Of a stretch of DNA of 32,770 nt, positions 22,411 through 30,945 are shown one piece after another. Source of the DNA: Blastocladiella britannica. Taxonomy: Eukaryota; Blastocladiomycota; Blastocladiomycetes; Blastocladiales; Blastocladiaceae. The notes below the pieces were generated by a model. That model did no database searches. It worked only from the letters and a program-made list of their open reading frames with translations, and was not told the origin of the DNA. Location: positions 1 through 32,770 of the forward strand of contig MU624669.1 in the NCBI GenBank assembly GCA_025349905.2, in the 5' to 3' direction. Each line of letters starts with the position of its first letter. Within the stretch, counting starts at the first letter, position 1. A program made the translations under genes and the position numbers.

Positions 22411-22826
22411 TGCAATGTCGGATGGCAATTGAGGTTTTGAGGGAGGAATGTTGGATAAGTTTTTCTCGTTCCTTGCTGGTGATACGGCTAAAAGAGATGG
22501 TGGAGGGAAGGAGGGCGACGGTGCTACTTGAAGCCTTTGCTTGGACCCTTGGTTCATAGCCTGCATTTGGCGTCGCAGCGTCCCTCTCGGTGACACGCCC
22601 TTGAGAAGGAAGTGGCGCTGTTTCTATTCCTAAAAAAAACCGTACAGTTGTTGGTGCCCTCGGCCCACGGACCCAAGCTCAGATATAGCGTGGGGCGCGT
22701 GCCCTCCTTCGCTTAACTTCTCGTTCACCGCACCCTTACCACACCGCCCAGCGCTGTTTAAAATGGTCAAAATCGTCCCCTCGTTCGTGGGCCGCGACAC
22801 TGGAATAATCTTTTGAAAAAAAAAAA
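22411..22826. promoter_or_regulatory. Divergent promoter between SPFH gene and first LOR gene
   Basis: 416 bp separate the preferred SPFH start (minus strand) from the LOR start at 22827. The half near 22410-22566 may be leader or N-terminal coding sequence of the SPFH gene. A GTTTAAAA stretch near 22755 could act as a weak TATA element for the LOR gene. An A-run ends directly at its ATG. No RNA gene was recognised. Confidence 0.45.
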
Positions 22827-23535
22827 ATGGGCGCCGCTCTGAGCAAATACAAGGACCTCCCGCTGGTCTCGCAGACGCAAAACCCGGTCGTAGTCATTGG
22901 CATCGAGCACGTACACCGCAACACTCAGTCGCTGCGCATTAAAGTCAGCGGCGACGAGCATGTTATCCGCGATTCAGTCACCAATGGCCCGCTGTACAAG
23001 CTGGCGAAGCGCGACAAGAGATTACGGCTGATGGACGCCAATGCCGAGACGCTCGCCTACGTTGCCTCGGATCCGATAGCAACCACCAAATTCGCCAAAT
23101 ACTTAATCCTGCCGCTGGAGACCGGGCAGCAGTCGGTTGGTGTGGCGCGGAATGCAAGGCTGTTGCAACTGAAAGTCTCGCGCAAGGCCGGTTTCTTTGT
23201 CACGGAAGTCATTGATCCAGCGTCGGAGCTCGTTGTTTATCACGTCAAGGTACTTTGATTCATGGAACTGGAAGAAAAGTGTGTGCTTACGAATGAGAAA
23301 AAAGGGAACCAACATGGGATTCCATTGCTACGTGTTCCTGGGTCCGACTAGCAAGGGGAGAGATGCAGAGGGTCCGCTGCTGGCCCGATCCACCAAGGAG
23401 TCCACCTGGATCAAGTCCATTTACGGTGTCGAGGTCGCCCCGGGTGTCGATCTGGCATTTGTGGTGGCGCTCATGGCCGTGGTCGAGAAGGTGCGCCGAA
23501 AGATCGCCGCTGCTGATTCGGCCGCTGCTGGGTGA
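22827..23535 (+). CDS. LURP-one-related (LOR) protein, copy 1, predicted N-myristoylated
   Basis: Exons 22827-23249 and 23305-23535 around a 55-bp intron (donor GTACTT, acceptor AAAAAAG), phase 0; 217 aa. LOR proteins share the tubby-C-terminal/phospholipid-scramblase beta-barrel fold and are known mainly from plants (LURP1) and bacteria; the biochemical role is not established. Seen: repeated beta strands with the family-like pattern KLAKRDKRLRLMDANAETLAYV, then a C-terminal hydrophobic helix AFVVALMAVVEKV preceded by YGVEVAPGVDLA, the usual LOR ending (V.PGVD.A...A). The N-terminus MGAALSKYK fits the N-myristoylation pattern MGxxxS with basic residues after it. Sequence and layout match the next gene, so this is a tandem duplicate. 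Confidence 0.78.
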
Positions 23536-23730
23536 GGACAAGTCGCTCATGTTGTACATTGTAAATTTTCGTTGTTTTTGAATACACAAAGTCGTCCAAT
23601 CTGCCTGGCCCTCTCCATGCATCTGGTTCGCCACGTCAATAAGAAAGGCCAGGTCTGCAGCAGAGCAGCCAACACTTTAAAAGTGCCATGCATTTCCAGT
23701 CAAACCGCAAAAAAGGAAAATCAAAAAAAA

Positions 23731-24414
23731 ATGGGCGCATGGATCAGCAACACCGAGGACCCCCTCACGTCCTTTACCGCAACCCCGCTGACGGCGATTG
23801 GCGAGAAACACGTCCGGCGCACGCCCACGACACTGCGCATCAAGGCTGCCGAGGGGATCTGGGCCACGGGCGACCACTACATCACTGAAGCCGACACGGA
23901 CGAACCACAATACACGCTGGAGCGCATTGGCGACAAGTTACGAGTAATGCATGCCGACACGGGCAAGACGGTCGCGTACGTGGTGCTGATGAAATACGCG
24001 ATGCGCAAGTCGGCGCAGTACCTGGTTCTGCCAGCACACGCGGTGCACACTCCCCTGGCCGACATGCACAGCGTGGCGGTGATGCAGGTGGACGTGGCGT
24101 TAGGTTGGTACCAGTTCACCATGGATGTGACGTCGCTCGTGTCGGGGCTCGCGATCCACGGCGTCGTGCACAACTCGGCCCGGTCCGCGAGGTTCTTTCA
24201 CGGTCCCTCGGTCTTGCAGCAGGAAGCAAAGGCCGAGCTGATTGCCAAGTCTACGTGGGAATTCTCGTGGAAGTTGGAGAGCATTTACCGCCTGCAGGTG
24301 GCCGGCGGGGTCGATCTGGCGATGACGTCGGTCCTGGTGTGCATCATGAACCATGTGCGCGTCAAGATCGCGGGCGGTCGCACCGATACCTTGCCGGCCC
24401 TCCTCGGCTCGTGA
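23731..24414 (+). CDS. LURP-one-related (LOR) protein, copy 2, predicted N-myristoylated
   Basis: Single exon, 227 aa. It is clearly related to the upstream copy: the same MGA start after an A-run; HVRRTPTTLRIKA against HVHRNTQSLRIKV; YTLERIGDKLRVMHADTGKTVAYVV against YKLAKRDKRLRLMDANAETLAYVA; and the ending SIYRLQVAGGVDLAMTSVLVCIMNHV against SIYGVEVAPGVDLAFVV. The N-terminus MGAWISNTE also fits MGxxxS. It lacks the intron present in copy 1, which lies at about residue 141 there. The frame is open upstream of 23731 (to 23572) but that part includes UTR-like A-runs, and the conserved MGA start decides for 23731. The copies have diverged well beyond recent duplication. Confidence 0.78.
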   Translation: MGAWISNTEDPLTSFTATPLTAIGEKHVRRTPTTLRIKAAEGIWATGDHYITEADTDEPQYTLERIGDKLRVMHADTGKTVAYVVLMKYAMRKSAQYLVLPAHAVHTPLADMHSVAVMQVDVALGWYQFTMDVTSLVSGLAIHGVVHNSARSARFFHGPSVLQQEAKAELIAKSTWEFSWKLESIYRLQVAGGVDLAMTSVLVCIMNHVRVKIAGGRTDTLPALLGS

Positions 24415-24436
24415 TATCCCTTTTTCTTTGTTGATT

Positions 24437-24475
24437 GACCGACCGACCGACCGACCGACCGACCAACCAACCAAC
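24437..24475. repeat. (GACC)7(AACC)2.75 tetranucleotide repeat
   Basis: Seven perfect GACC units run directly into AACC units, in the 118-bp gap between convergent stop codons (24412-24414 and 24533-24535). It lies in the overlapping 3' regions of both genes. Confidence 0.95.
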
Positions 24476-24532
24476 ATCATGAGATATGAAAAATGAAAAT
24501 TCAAAGAAATAGAGTAAGTGCGATTGAATTTT

Positions 24533-26264
24533 CTAGGCCGCCGTTTCGTACGCGTCTGAATGGTGCGGTGCCCGGCGTCCGCGCGTTGGCGGCAATGGAT
24601 CCTCACCACCACCACCACCACCACCACCACGCTCGCTGCGCCAGCGCGCATTCCCCATGCCTCCTCGATGATCAGCAGCACCATTCTCGCGCCGCGGTGA
24701 TGCCAGGGCCATCATGTCTGCCGCTGCAACAGCGGGTGCTGTTGTTGCTGCAGAAGAGTACGGCGGCCGTTGCTGCTGCTGCTGCTGCTGCTGGTACTGC
24801 CGAGACTGAGGCGTGGACAATGGGGAAATCAAGATTGGTCGTGGGGGACGGTCAGCAGCGGCAACCGATGCGGGTCCTCCTGGCTGCCCAGACGGAGGAG
24901 GAGACCCAACGTTTGTGGTCGCAGTGCCGTAGAGCAGGCTCTCGAGCTGCGCGAGCATGTGCGGGTGGCGCGACTCGAGCACTTCGCGCGCAGCAGTCAA
25001 GGTGGCCGCTCGCGTCTGTGCGCGGGCATTGAACGAGCGGACGTGCTTGATCAGGGTCGTAAACTATTTCGTAACATACTTGGTCAGGAGACTCGCCCCT
25101 TGAAATGATGAAAAAAGGGGGACGTGCATACCTCATCGTACGAGAGCACCTGTCGCGCGGCGCGAAAGAATCCACGACCATCCACGGTATGCCCTGCAGC
25201 GGCACCACCCGCGGCACCACCCGCGGCACCTCCCGTGCGATCGGCCGTCGTGTCGTGTCCATTGATGTACGATGCCGATCCCACCGGCATCGAGACCGGT
25301 CGCCGTGAGGCTCCGCCGCCGCCACCGCTGCTGCCGTGATCAAACCCCGGCGGCGGTAAAGGTGCAGGGCTACGGGACCGTGATCGCGACTGCGACCGAT
25401 CACGCGACGAGGAGGATGGCGGCTGCTGGTGGCGTGCAGGCGCGGTCGAGTCGGGTGCTGCCGTCGAGAAGCGGTGCTGCTGCTGCTGCTGTAGAGCATG
25501 GGGTTTGGTCCGGTGGTGTAATGCGGACATGGCGATGCGGCCGCCGCCGCCGCGGGTGGGTGACTGTTGGTAGGTGTAATGCTGGTTGGTTTCGAAAATC
25601 AATCCAAATGCTACTTGCGAGGCAGATCGATCTCGCACACGTACCAATGGAGAGGACGTATCGCCAACGTGCGAGTGCTGCTGCAGAAAACAGGGTCAGA
25701 TCATGGCCAAGCTCTGTAAAGAACGAGCATACATCAAGAAGATCCGTCTTTCGAATCAAATCGGCCACCACCTGGTCCTCCTCGGCATACGACTCGAGGA
25801 CTTGCTGCTTAAAAGCGTGCAATTTGCGCACTGCGACCGACATTTCGCCGATCCGCCGGTTGGCATCGGCCAAGTCGGCCTCGAGGCTCTGGATTCGCAG
25901 TTGGTATTCTACATCCAATGACTTTATATATTTTTTTCATTATCATATAAAGGAGATCATACATACCTTGTGAATCAGCGTCTCGGCGAGCAAGATCGGT
26001 GCGCAGGCCAAGGATTTCGGCGTCCTTGGTTGCGATCTGATGGATATTCGTTCAGTGCATGGAATAAATAAATGCAGTTGTTGAGTAGAAAAATACCATG
26101 CGAGCAAAGAGCGACCGGGCATGGTACAGTGACGCCTCGAAATCCTGCTCGAGATCGTCCATAGAGAGCGGCGCATCACGTGGGCCCGAGAGCAAGTGTG
26201 CGGTGGCAGCAACGTTATTATTGGCCGAGGACCGTGTCGGCGGTGGTGCGGTGGTGGAGGCCAT
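24533..26264 (-). CDS. At4g15545-like coiled-coil protein
   Basis: Five exons: 26264-26097, 26036-25967, 25908-25733, 25680-25132 and 25063-24533; introns of 52 to 67 bp; 497 aa. The acceptor at 25909 rather than 25922 was chosen because only it keeps phase. The N-terminal half has helices YHARSLFARMIATKDAEI and a coiled coil (LRIQSLEADLADANRRIGEM, then VRKLHAFKQQVLES), matching the plant At4g15545 layout of N-terminal coiled coil with KLETFKRQL. A Ser/Arg/Gly-rich linker follows (about 140-300, including RSQSRSRSRSP). Then comes a conserved block FFRAARQVLSYDEFTTLIKH (309-328), matching plant FFRQARSRLSYEQF, and NARAQTRAATLTAA, matching NAQKQTREETLSKA, plus a closing helix. A disordered Gln/Gly-rich tail ends the protein. 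The plant family is uncharacterised, so no function is assigned. Confidence 0.72.
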
Positions 26265-26373
26265 TCCTGCTTAATTGAAATGTGAAAGAAATGCAAAAAG
26301 AAATGCAAAGGTGCGAATTGCGGCCAAGTCCCTCGAAGAGAAGCAAGGCCCCTTCGCTGCAACAAACACAAAA
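26265..26373. promoter_or_regulatory. 109-bp divergent promoter
   Basis: Only 109 bp lie between the ATG codons of the At4g15545-like gene (minus) and the Nepro/Rmp1-like gene (plus). Both 5' UTRs and both core promoters must fit here. It is A-rich on the plus strand with a repeated AAAGAAATGCAAA motif (about 26284-26309). No TATA box was seen. Confidence 0.6.
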
Positions 26374-27511
26374 ATGGCAGCACCAACGCGCGACTGGCTC
26401 AACGGCACCGTCGCCAAACCGACGCGTCTGCTGCTTTTACCCATCCAGAACGACCGGTGGCTCCTACAGCGCATTCTGTACAAGAGCTCCAATACCGTGC
26501 AGCGCATGCCACACTACCGGGCACTAGCGGGTCTGCTCCGGGTCCTGGCCCGCACTGACGCACCCCACCTGACACTGGAACAAGCTTTGGCCTCTGCTCT
26601 TGTTCCCGACGGGAGCCCGTGCATTCCAACCGCACTGGTCACGTCAGTGTTGCTTGGCCTGCGCAAACTGGTTCTGCTGGCGCCGGCACTGGAACGCCGG
26701 GCCCAAGCCGCGTTTTCCGAGACCGCGCGTGAGCTGGGAGCAGCACGGTACGGCGGGTTCTGCGTGATTGGTATGGCCATTGCTGCGCGTGCACGTGCTG
26801 TTGCGGTCGCGATTCTGGCGGACGTGCCGGCGATCTATGCGCGTCTGGTTGCTGAATGGAAGGTATATATGCTTTATAAGTATTGGTTGGTATATACTGA
26901 TTTTGTTGTTCCAGCGGACATCGTCGTTGGCCAATGTGCAATCGAGTTTACGGAATTCGCACCTGCCCATGGCGATTATTGGTGGCGGCCGTAACGTGCG
27001 ATCATCCTCCAAGAAGGGTCGTCTGCCTGGGCCGCATGCGTTGCGTGACCCGTCCTCGGGATCGGTGGTGATTGCGCGCCATGTAAGTGGTTCCACTGGC
27101 AATGAAGTCGACAACGATAGCGCACTCGACTCGCTGGACTCGGCGTTGTCACAACTGCCCACAGCGACACGGTCGTCGTCGTCCTCACCGCAGCCACCAC
27201 CACCAACCGTGCCTGCCGTCGCCAACCTCACCGACCTGCCCTCGTTCTTTGGTGAGGCCGAACCCCTGCCAACATCATCCTCATCATCGTCCAACAAGCC
27301 ATCGACAAGCGACACCAGCAACAGTAAAATGAAAAAGAAACGGCCGCTCGCCGATACGGTCACCGAACTCGACTCGAGTGCATCGCAGCCCGCGAAAAAG
27401 AAACGCAAGCTCGCCTCCACCTCCACCACTTCCGGCAAACCGAAGAAGACCAAAAAGACGACGACCCCCGCCGCCGAGCGCGACGAGATTGATGATCTTT
27501 TTGACTTTTAA
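26374..27511 (+). CDS. Nepro/Rmp1-like nucleolar protein (putative RNase MRP-related)
   Basis: Exons 26374-26862 and 26915-27511 (52-bp intron, GTATAT donor, TTGTTCCAG acceptor, phase 0) give 361 aa. The N-terminal helical domain has WLLQRILYKSSNTVQRMPHY followed by a helix ending LLRVLAR, which resembles the Nepro/Rmp1 pattern of a helix, an LxYKNxNQHRR-type turn and a second helix. Paired hydrophobic helices continue to about residue 160. The C-terminal half is disordered, with Lys-rich nuclear or nucleolar signals (KMKKKRPL, KKKRK, KPKKTKKTT), and ends in acidic ERDEIDDLFDF. Rmp1 is an RNase MRP subunit in yeast; animal NEPRO is nucleolar. The resemblance was judged by eye and several canonical basic residues of the turn are replaced, so assignment is tentative. 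Confidence 0.5.
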
Positions 27512-27517
27512 AATAAA
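27512..27517 (+). terminator. AATAAA polyadenylation-type hexamer
   Basis: AATAAA begins at the base after the stop codon of the Nepro/Rmp1-like gene; a second copy is at 27532-27537. Both lie in the 29 bp before the convergent sestrin stop, so cleavage would occur inside the sestrin gene. Confidence 0.35.
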
Positions 27518-27540
27518 TATAATTAAGAAAAAATAAAGAT

Positions 27541-30500
27541 TCACGAGGACCGTGACCGACCACCATCAACATACTTGACGATAGCGCTCAGCGCCCAGAC
27601 AAGCTCGGCCATTTTGCGGGCCTCGGCGACCAGCACCACCACGTGCGCCTTTTCTTCGGGCCGCAGGACCACGCCCATGCGCGCCCAGTCGCGGAACGTC
27701 AGCGTGTGCGGCGACGTGGCGACTTTTTTCACAAATGACTTGGTGCGCTTGTTGAGGAAATGGTTGACCATGCGGTAGTCGTAGTCATCGGTGGCGATCC
27801 CAAACAGCCGCAGGGTATAGTACCAGATGGCCTCGCGGAATGGGGCCGTGTCAATTCCGGACACGCCGACCGACGAGCCGCCCACGCTTGGGGTTGGGCC
27901 TGCCGTCGGTGCTGCCATTGCACCAGCAGTACTGCCGCCGTGGTCGCTGCGCGGCGTGGTTCCCGAGATGCTGCTGATGTCCTCACCACCGTCCGAGTCG
28001 ATCTCACCCGAATCGCTGTCATACTCGCCGTCGTCGTCGTCCTCGACGTCGCCGGCCGAAAACACCGAGTAAATGGTCATGTGCCGGGCCTCTTCAAACT
28101 CGTCGTCCAGGAGCTCGCTCATCTCGGCGCCCAAGTACTTGCCCACAAGCTCCTGCCCGTGGTCCTCCCAGTTCCAGTCCGTGAGCCGCATCACCGAGTA
28201 CTCGGGCGCTTTCACATCAAAGTCCTGGTGGCCCGATACCCCGTCGCAGTCAGCACCGGGCACCGTGAATTGCACCGTGAGCCGCGAGATGTCGTCGGCG
28301 TCGAGGGCTGGGTACGCGCCGGGCTTGGACCACCAGGTGCCCAGGGAGATAGGGGCGTCTTTGTCGCCGTCACGTTGCTCATCGCCGCCGGTGCCGCCAA
28401 CGGGTGGTGCATTGTCGTGGTCCGAAAAGGGCGGCAGTGGTGGCGGAATGCTTTGCAGGAACGTTTGCTCGGCGTGTGGTGGCATCAGATCGCGGTCTGT
28501 CTCCGAGTCGGACATGTTGGCCACTTCAAGATTTCCAAAAACAGTCAAAATTCAGATCAGCAATGCAAAACAAAAAACAAAATCAACGTACTGTCCTGCG
28601 CCTCGCAATTCTCAAACAACTCCCGGCGCTGCCGAGGTTCCTGGTCGCCGCTGCCGGTCGCGCTTTCCTCGTCGTCGCTACCGGTGGCCGTCGACTGTTC
28701 GCGGAGCTTGGCAATCAGCTGGTCGGTGAGCGACAGCTCGGCCGGGGACACCAATCCCGAGGTGACGGCATCAAGGTGATCGTCGACGGCGGCATCGGTG
28801 ATGGCGGGCGAGTCGCAACCGTCATGGCTTAGCGGTGCGGGATCAGCTCCATCCAAGGACACCATTTCGTCCTGCGGGGTCATTGTTACCAGCAACGACG
28901 ATGGGGGAGCCGTGTGCAGCCCAAGGCCGATCGCAGCTGGTGCGGTCGAATCATCAACAAGATCGTCATCAACATCGCGCGCCAGAAACACGGCGCCGCC
29001 GGGCACGTCAATGTCGGGCAAGATGCCCATCCCGAACGCCATGGACGACTGCGCATGCGCCGACGCCAGAACCACCACTGCGTGCACCAGCTCGCCGGCC
29101 GACCACCCGTGGCCCGCGACCAGCCGCGCAACGTGGTCGGCCCGCAGCCGCCACGGCTGGTGCGCGAGAATGGCGTTGAATGGCGCCAGCGCCGCTAGCT
29201 TGGGCGGCACCGCTGCTGCCTCGGCGTTACTGTCACCACCACTCCCTGCTGCCGCATTCGATGTCAATAAGGTGCTGGAGGACGTGCGAGTACCCTGCGT
29301 GAGCCACTCGGCATACCCGCCCACGTGCAAAAAGTGTGCGCGCGACCGACCGGCCACCGCCACATTCCGCATCTGCGCGGCGCCCATCAGCGATGCGTAC
29401 AGGCGCCACGTAGCCGGCAGCGGTCCTGGCATGTCGCGCACCGCGTGCGCGTGGGCCGCCTGTGCCTTGCGCAAGTACCGCGGGAAGTACGCGAGCACGC
29501 GGGCGGTGTGGTCGACGCGGGCGGTGGACGACGCGTGGAACGCGGCCGTGAGGGCGCCGCGCACATCGGCCGGGGTGCCATACCCGATGCGGCCGTGCGC
29601 CGCGGCCAGGTACGCTTCGTGGTCGGTGGCGGCCGGCAGCGGCACCAGCTGGTGGCGGGCAATAAAGTACGAGGGGGACGGGTGCACGGGCCGCGGGACA
29701 GGGAGCGCCGGGTGCTCGGCCACCAGGTCGTGCAGGACCGTCCGCAAACCGGTGCGTACGTCGGCGTAGGGGCACGTGGATGCCAGCCGCAGCAGCGTTA
29801 GCACGTGCAAGTGCAGCAGCGCGCGGGTTTCGGCCCGCGGATCGTCCGCCTCATCGTCGTCCTCGCCGTTATTGCCACGAACTCCGCCGCCTTGATGGTG
29901 GTGCTGGTGTTGTTGGTGCTGTTGGTGGTCGAGCGCTGCGGCTGTCAGGTCGAGATCGCTCATGGAGGCAACCACTGATGCAAGACCGCCACCGCCACTA
30001 GTGCTGCTGCCACCAGGTGGTGGAGGCGTGCTAGAGGCGGACAAGGACCCGAGTCGGCGCGGCACCGATGCCAGCACCGGGCCGGTCGTGGTGTGCGTAT
30101 TGAGGCTGCTCGAGCGGTGGAGCAGAGCGGGCGAGCCGGGGAGAATGCCACTGGCCGAGGATAAAGAAGACGACGAATGCGCGGCGGCGGAGGCATGCGC
30201 AGCAGCATTTCTAGCCGCGGCACCGGCCGAAACAGAGCGGGTCAACAAATTTCCAGCGGCGCCCGACGACAGGGACGAGGACGAGTCGGCCGGAGTGGCA
30301 AGGAGCGGGGGTGGTGGAGACTCGGACGCAGGGCCAGGGCTCGCGCCTGGGCTCGAGGTCCGCGGCACCAGTGTGCTCGATGTCCGTCGCACGACCACCG
30401 ACGCCTTGGGGTAGCACGAGTCGGCCCACGAGAAGCACACCTGGCGCACTCCCGCAAGGGCCGTGGCGCGCTGCGCGGGTGCGCTGGTCTGCAGAGACTC

Positions 30501-30683
30501 GAACAGCGCGGCGCGGAACCGCGGAGACGCCCGGTACCGCGCCTCGGCCGCAAGGGGCGGTGGCGGCGGCACGCCATAGGGGCGGCGCGAGGGTTGCCGA
30601 GGAGCGGAAGTCTCTGTCTTGCTGCTGAGAGCGGGATCGGCGGGGGCGCGCGGCGGGGGCGGCGGGTGCATGGCGGCCAGCAT
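27541..30683 (-). CDS. Sestrin (PA26 family), expanded form
   Basis: Exons 30683-28592 and 28523-27541 (68-bp intron, GTACGT donor, phase 1) give 1024 aa, about twice the animal sestrins. Animal sestrins restrain TORC1 by binding GATOR2, and Sestrin2 senses leucine. Seen: the N-terminal domain with HFLHVGGYAEWL (human EFLQTGGDPEWL), FNAILAHQPWRL (INKLLAHRPWLI) and GWSAGELVHAVVVLASAHA (TWSLAELIQALVLLTHCHS). The C-terminal domain has DWNWEDHGQELV, FREAIWYYTLRLFGI, DDYDYRMVNHFLNKR (from 943) and EEKAHVVVLVAEARKMAEL. Low-complexity inserts (Ser/Ala/Gly/His) fill about 110-300, and acidic inserts occur at about 650-720 and 855-920. The Cys125, Tyr127 and His132 of human SESN2 align with Asn440, Ala442 and Ser447. 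The start is ATG 30683; ATG 30671 is the alternative. Confidence 0.88.
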
Positions 30684-30945
30684 ACGCTGCTGTGTCTTTG
30701 ATTTCGTTCGTTCTTCTTTGACTGTGTCTTAGCTGAGGTTTTTGCTTTTTTATCTGGCCACGCTTTGCTGCCCAATGTGCTCGCACGGGTGGTGCCAATT
30801 CAAGCGTGATTTGGCGCTAGTCCGTGTCTTGGAGATGAGATGGACGGCGAAGAGGAAGCAAACCAAAAAGAGCAGGCGAGAAAAAATAAGAGGAAGTTGT
30901 TCTCAGCCACGTGTGAACAGTCACCGCTCGGCTCCCTGGCTCACT

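Noticed and set aside
22411..22566. Longer N-terminus for the SPFH protein from ATG 22566.
   Set aside because: The added residues look like translated leader. Kept only as an alternative.
22827..24414. Reading the two LOR genes as one gene with an intron between.
   Set aside because: Each has its own MGA start, A-rich leader and complete LOR ending, with a stop codon after the first.
24437..24475. Short regular repeats suggesting a CRISPR-like or satellite array.
   Set aside because: The unit is four bases with no spacers: a simple microsatellite.
24493..25032. A plus-strand frame with a run of nine His resembling a metal-binding protein.
   Set aside because: It is the complement of the Gly-rich tail of the At4g15545-like gene (GGT/ACC repeat); no start context or domain supports it.
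25922..25923. AAAG acceptor at 25922 for exon 3 of the coiled-coil gene.
   Set aside because: It would put the next exon out of phase with exon 2. The TGTAG acceptor at 25909 restores phase and coiled-coil continuity.
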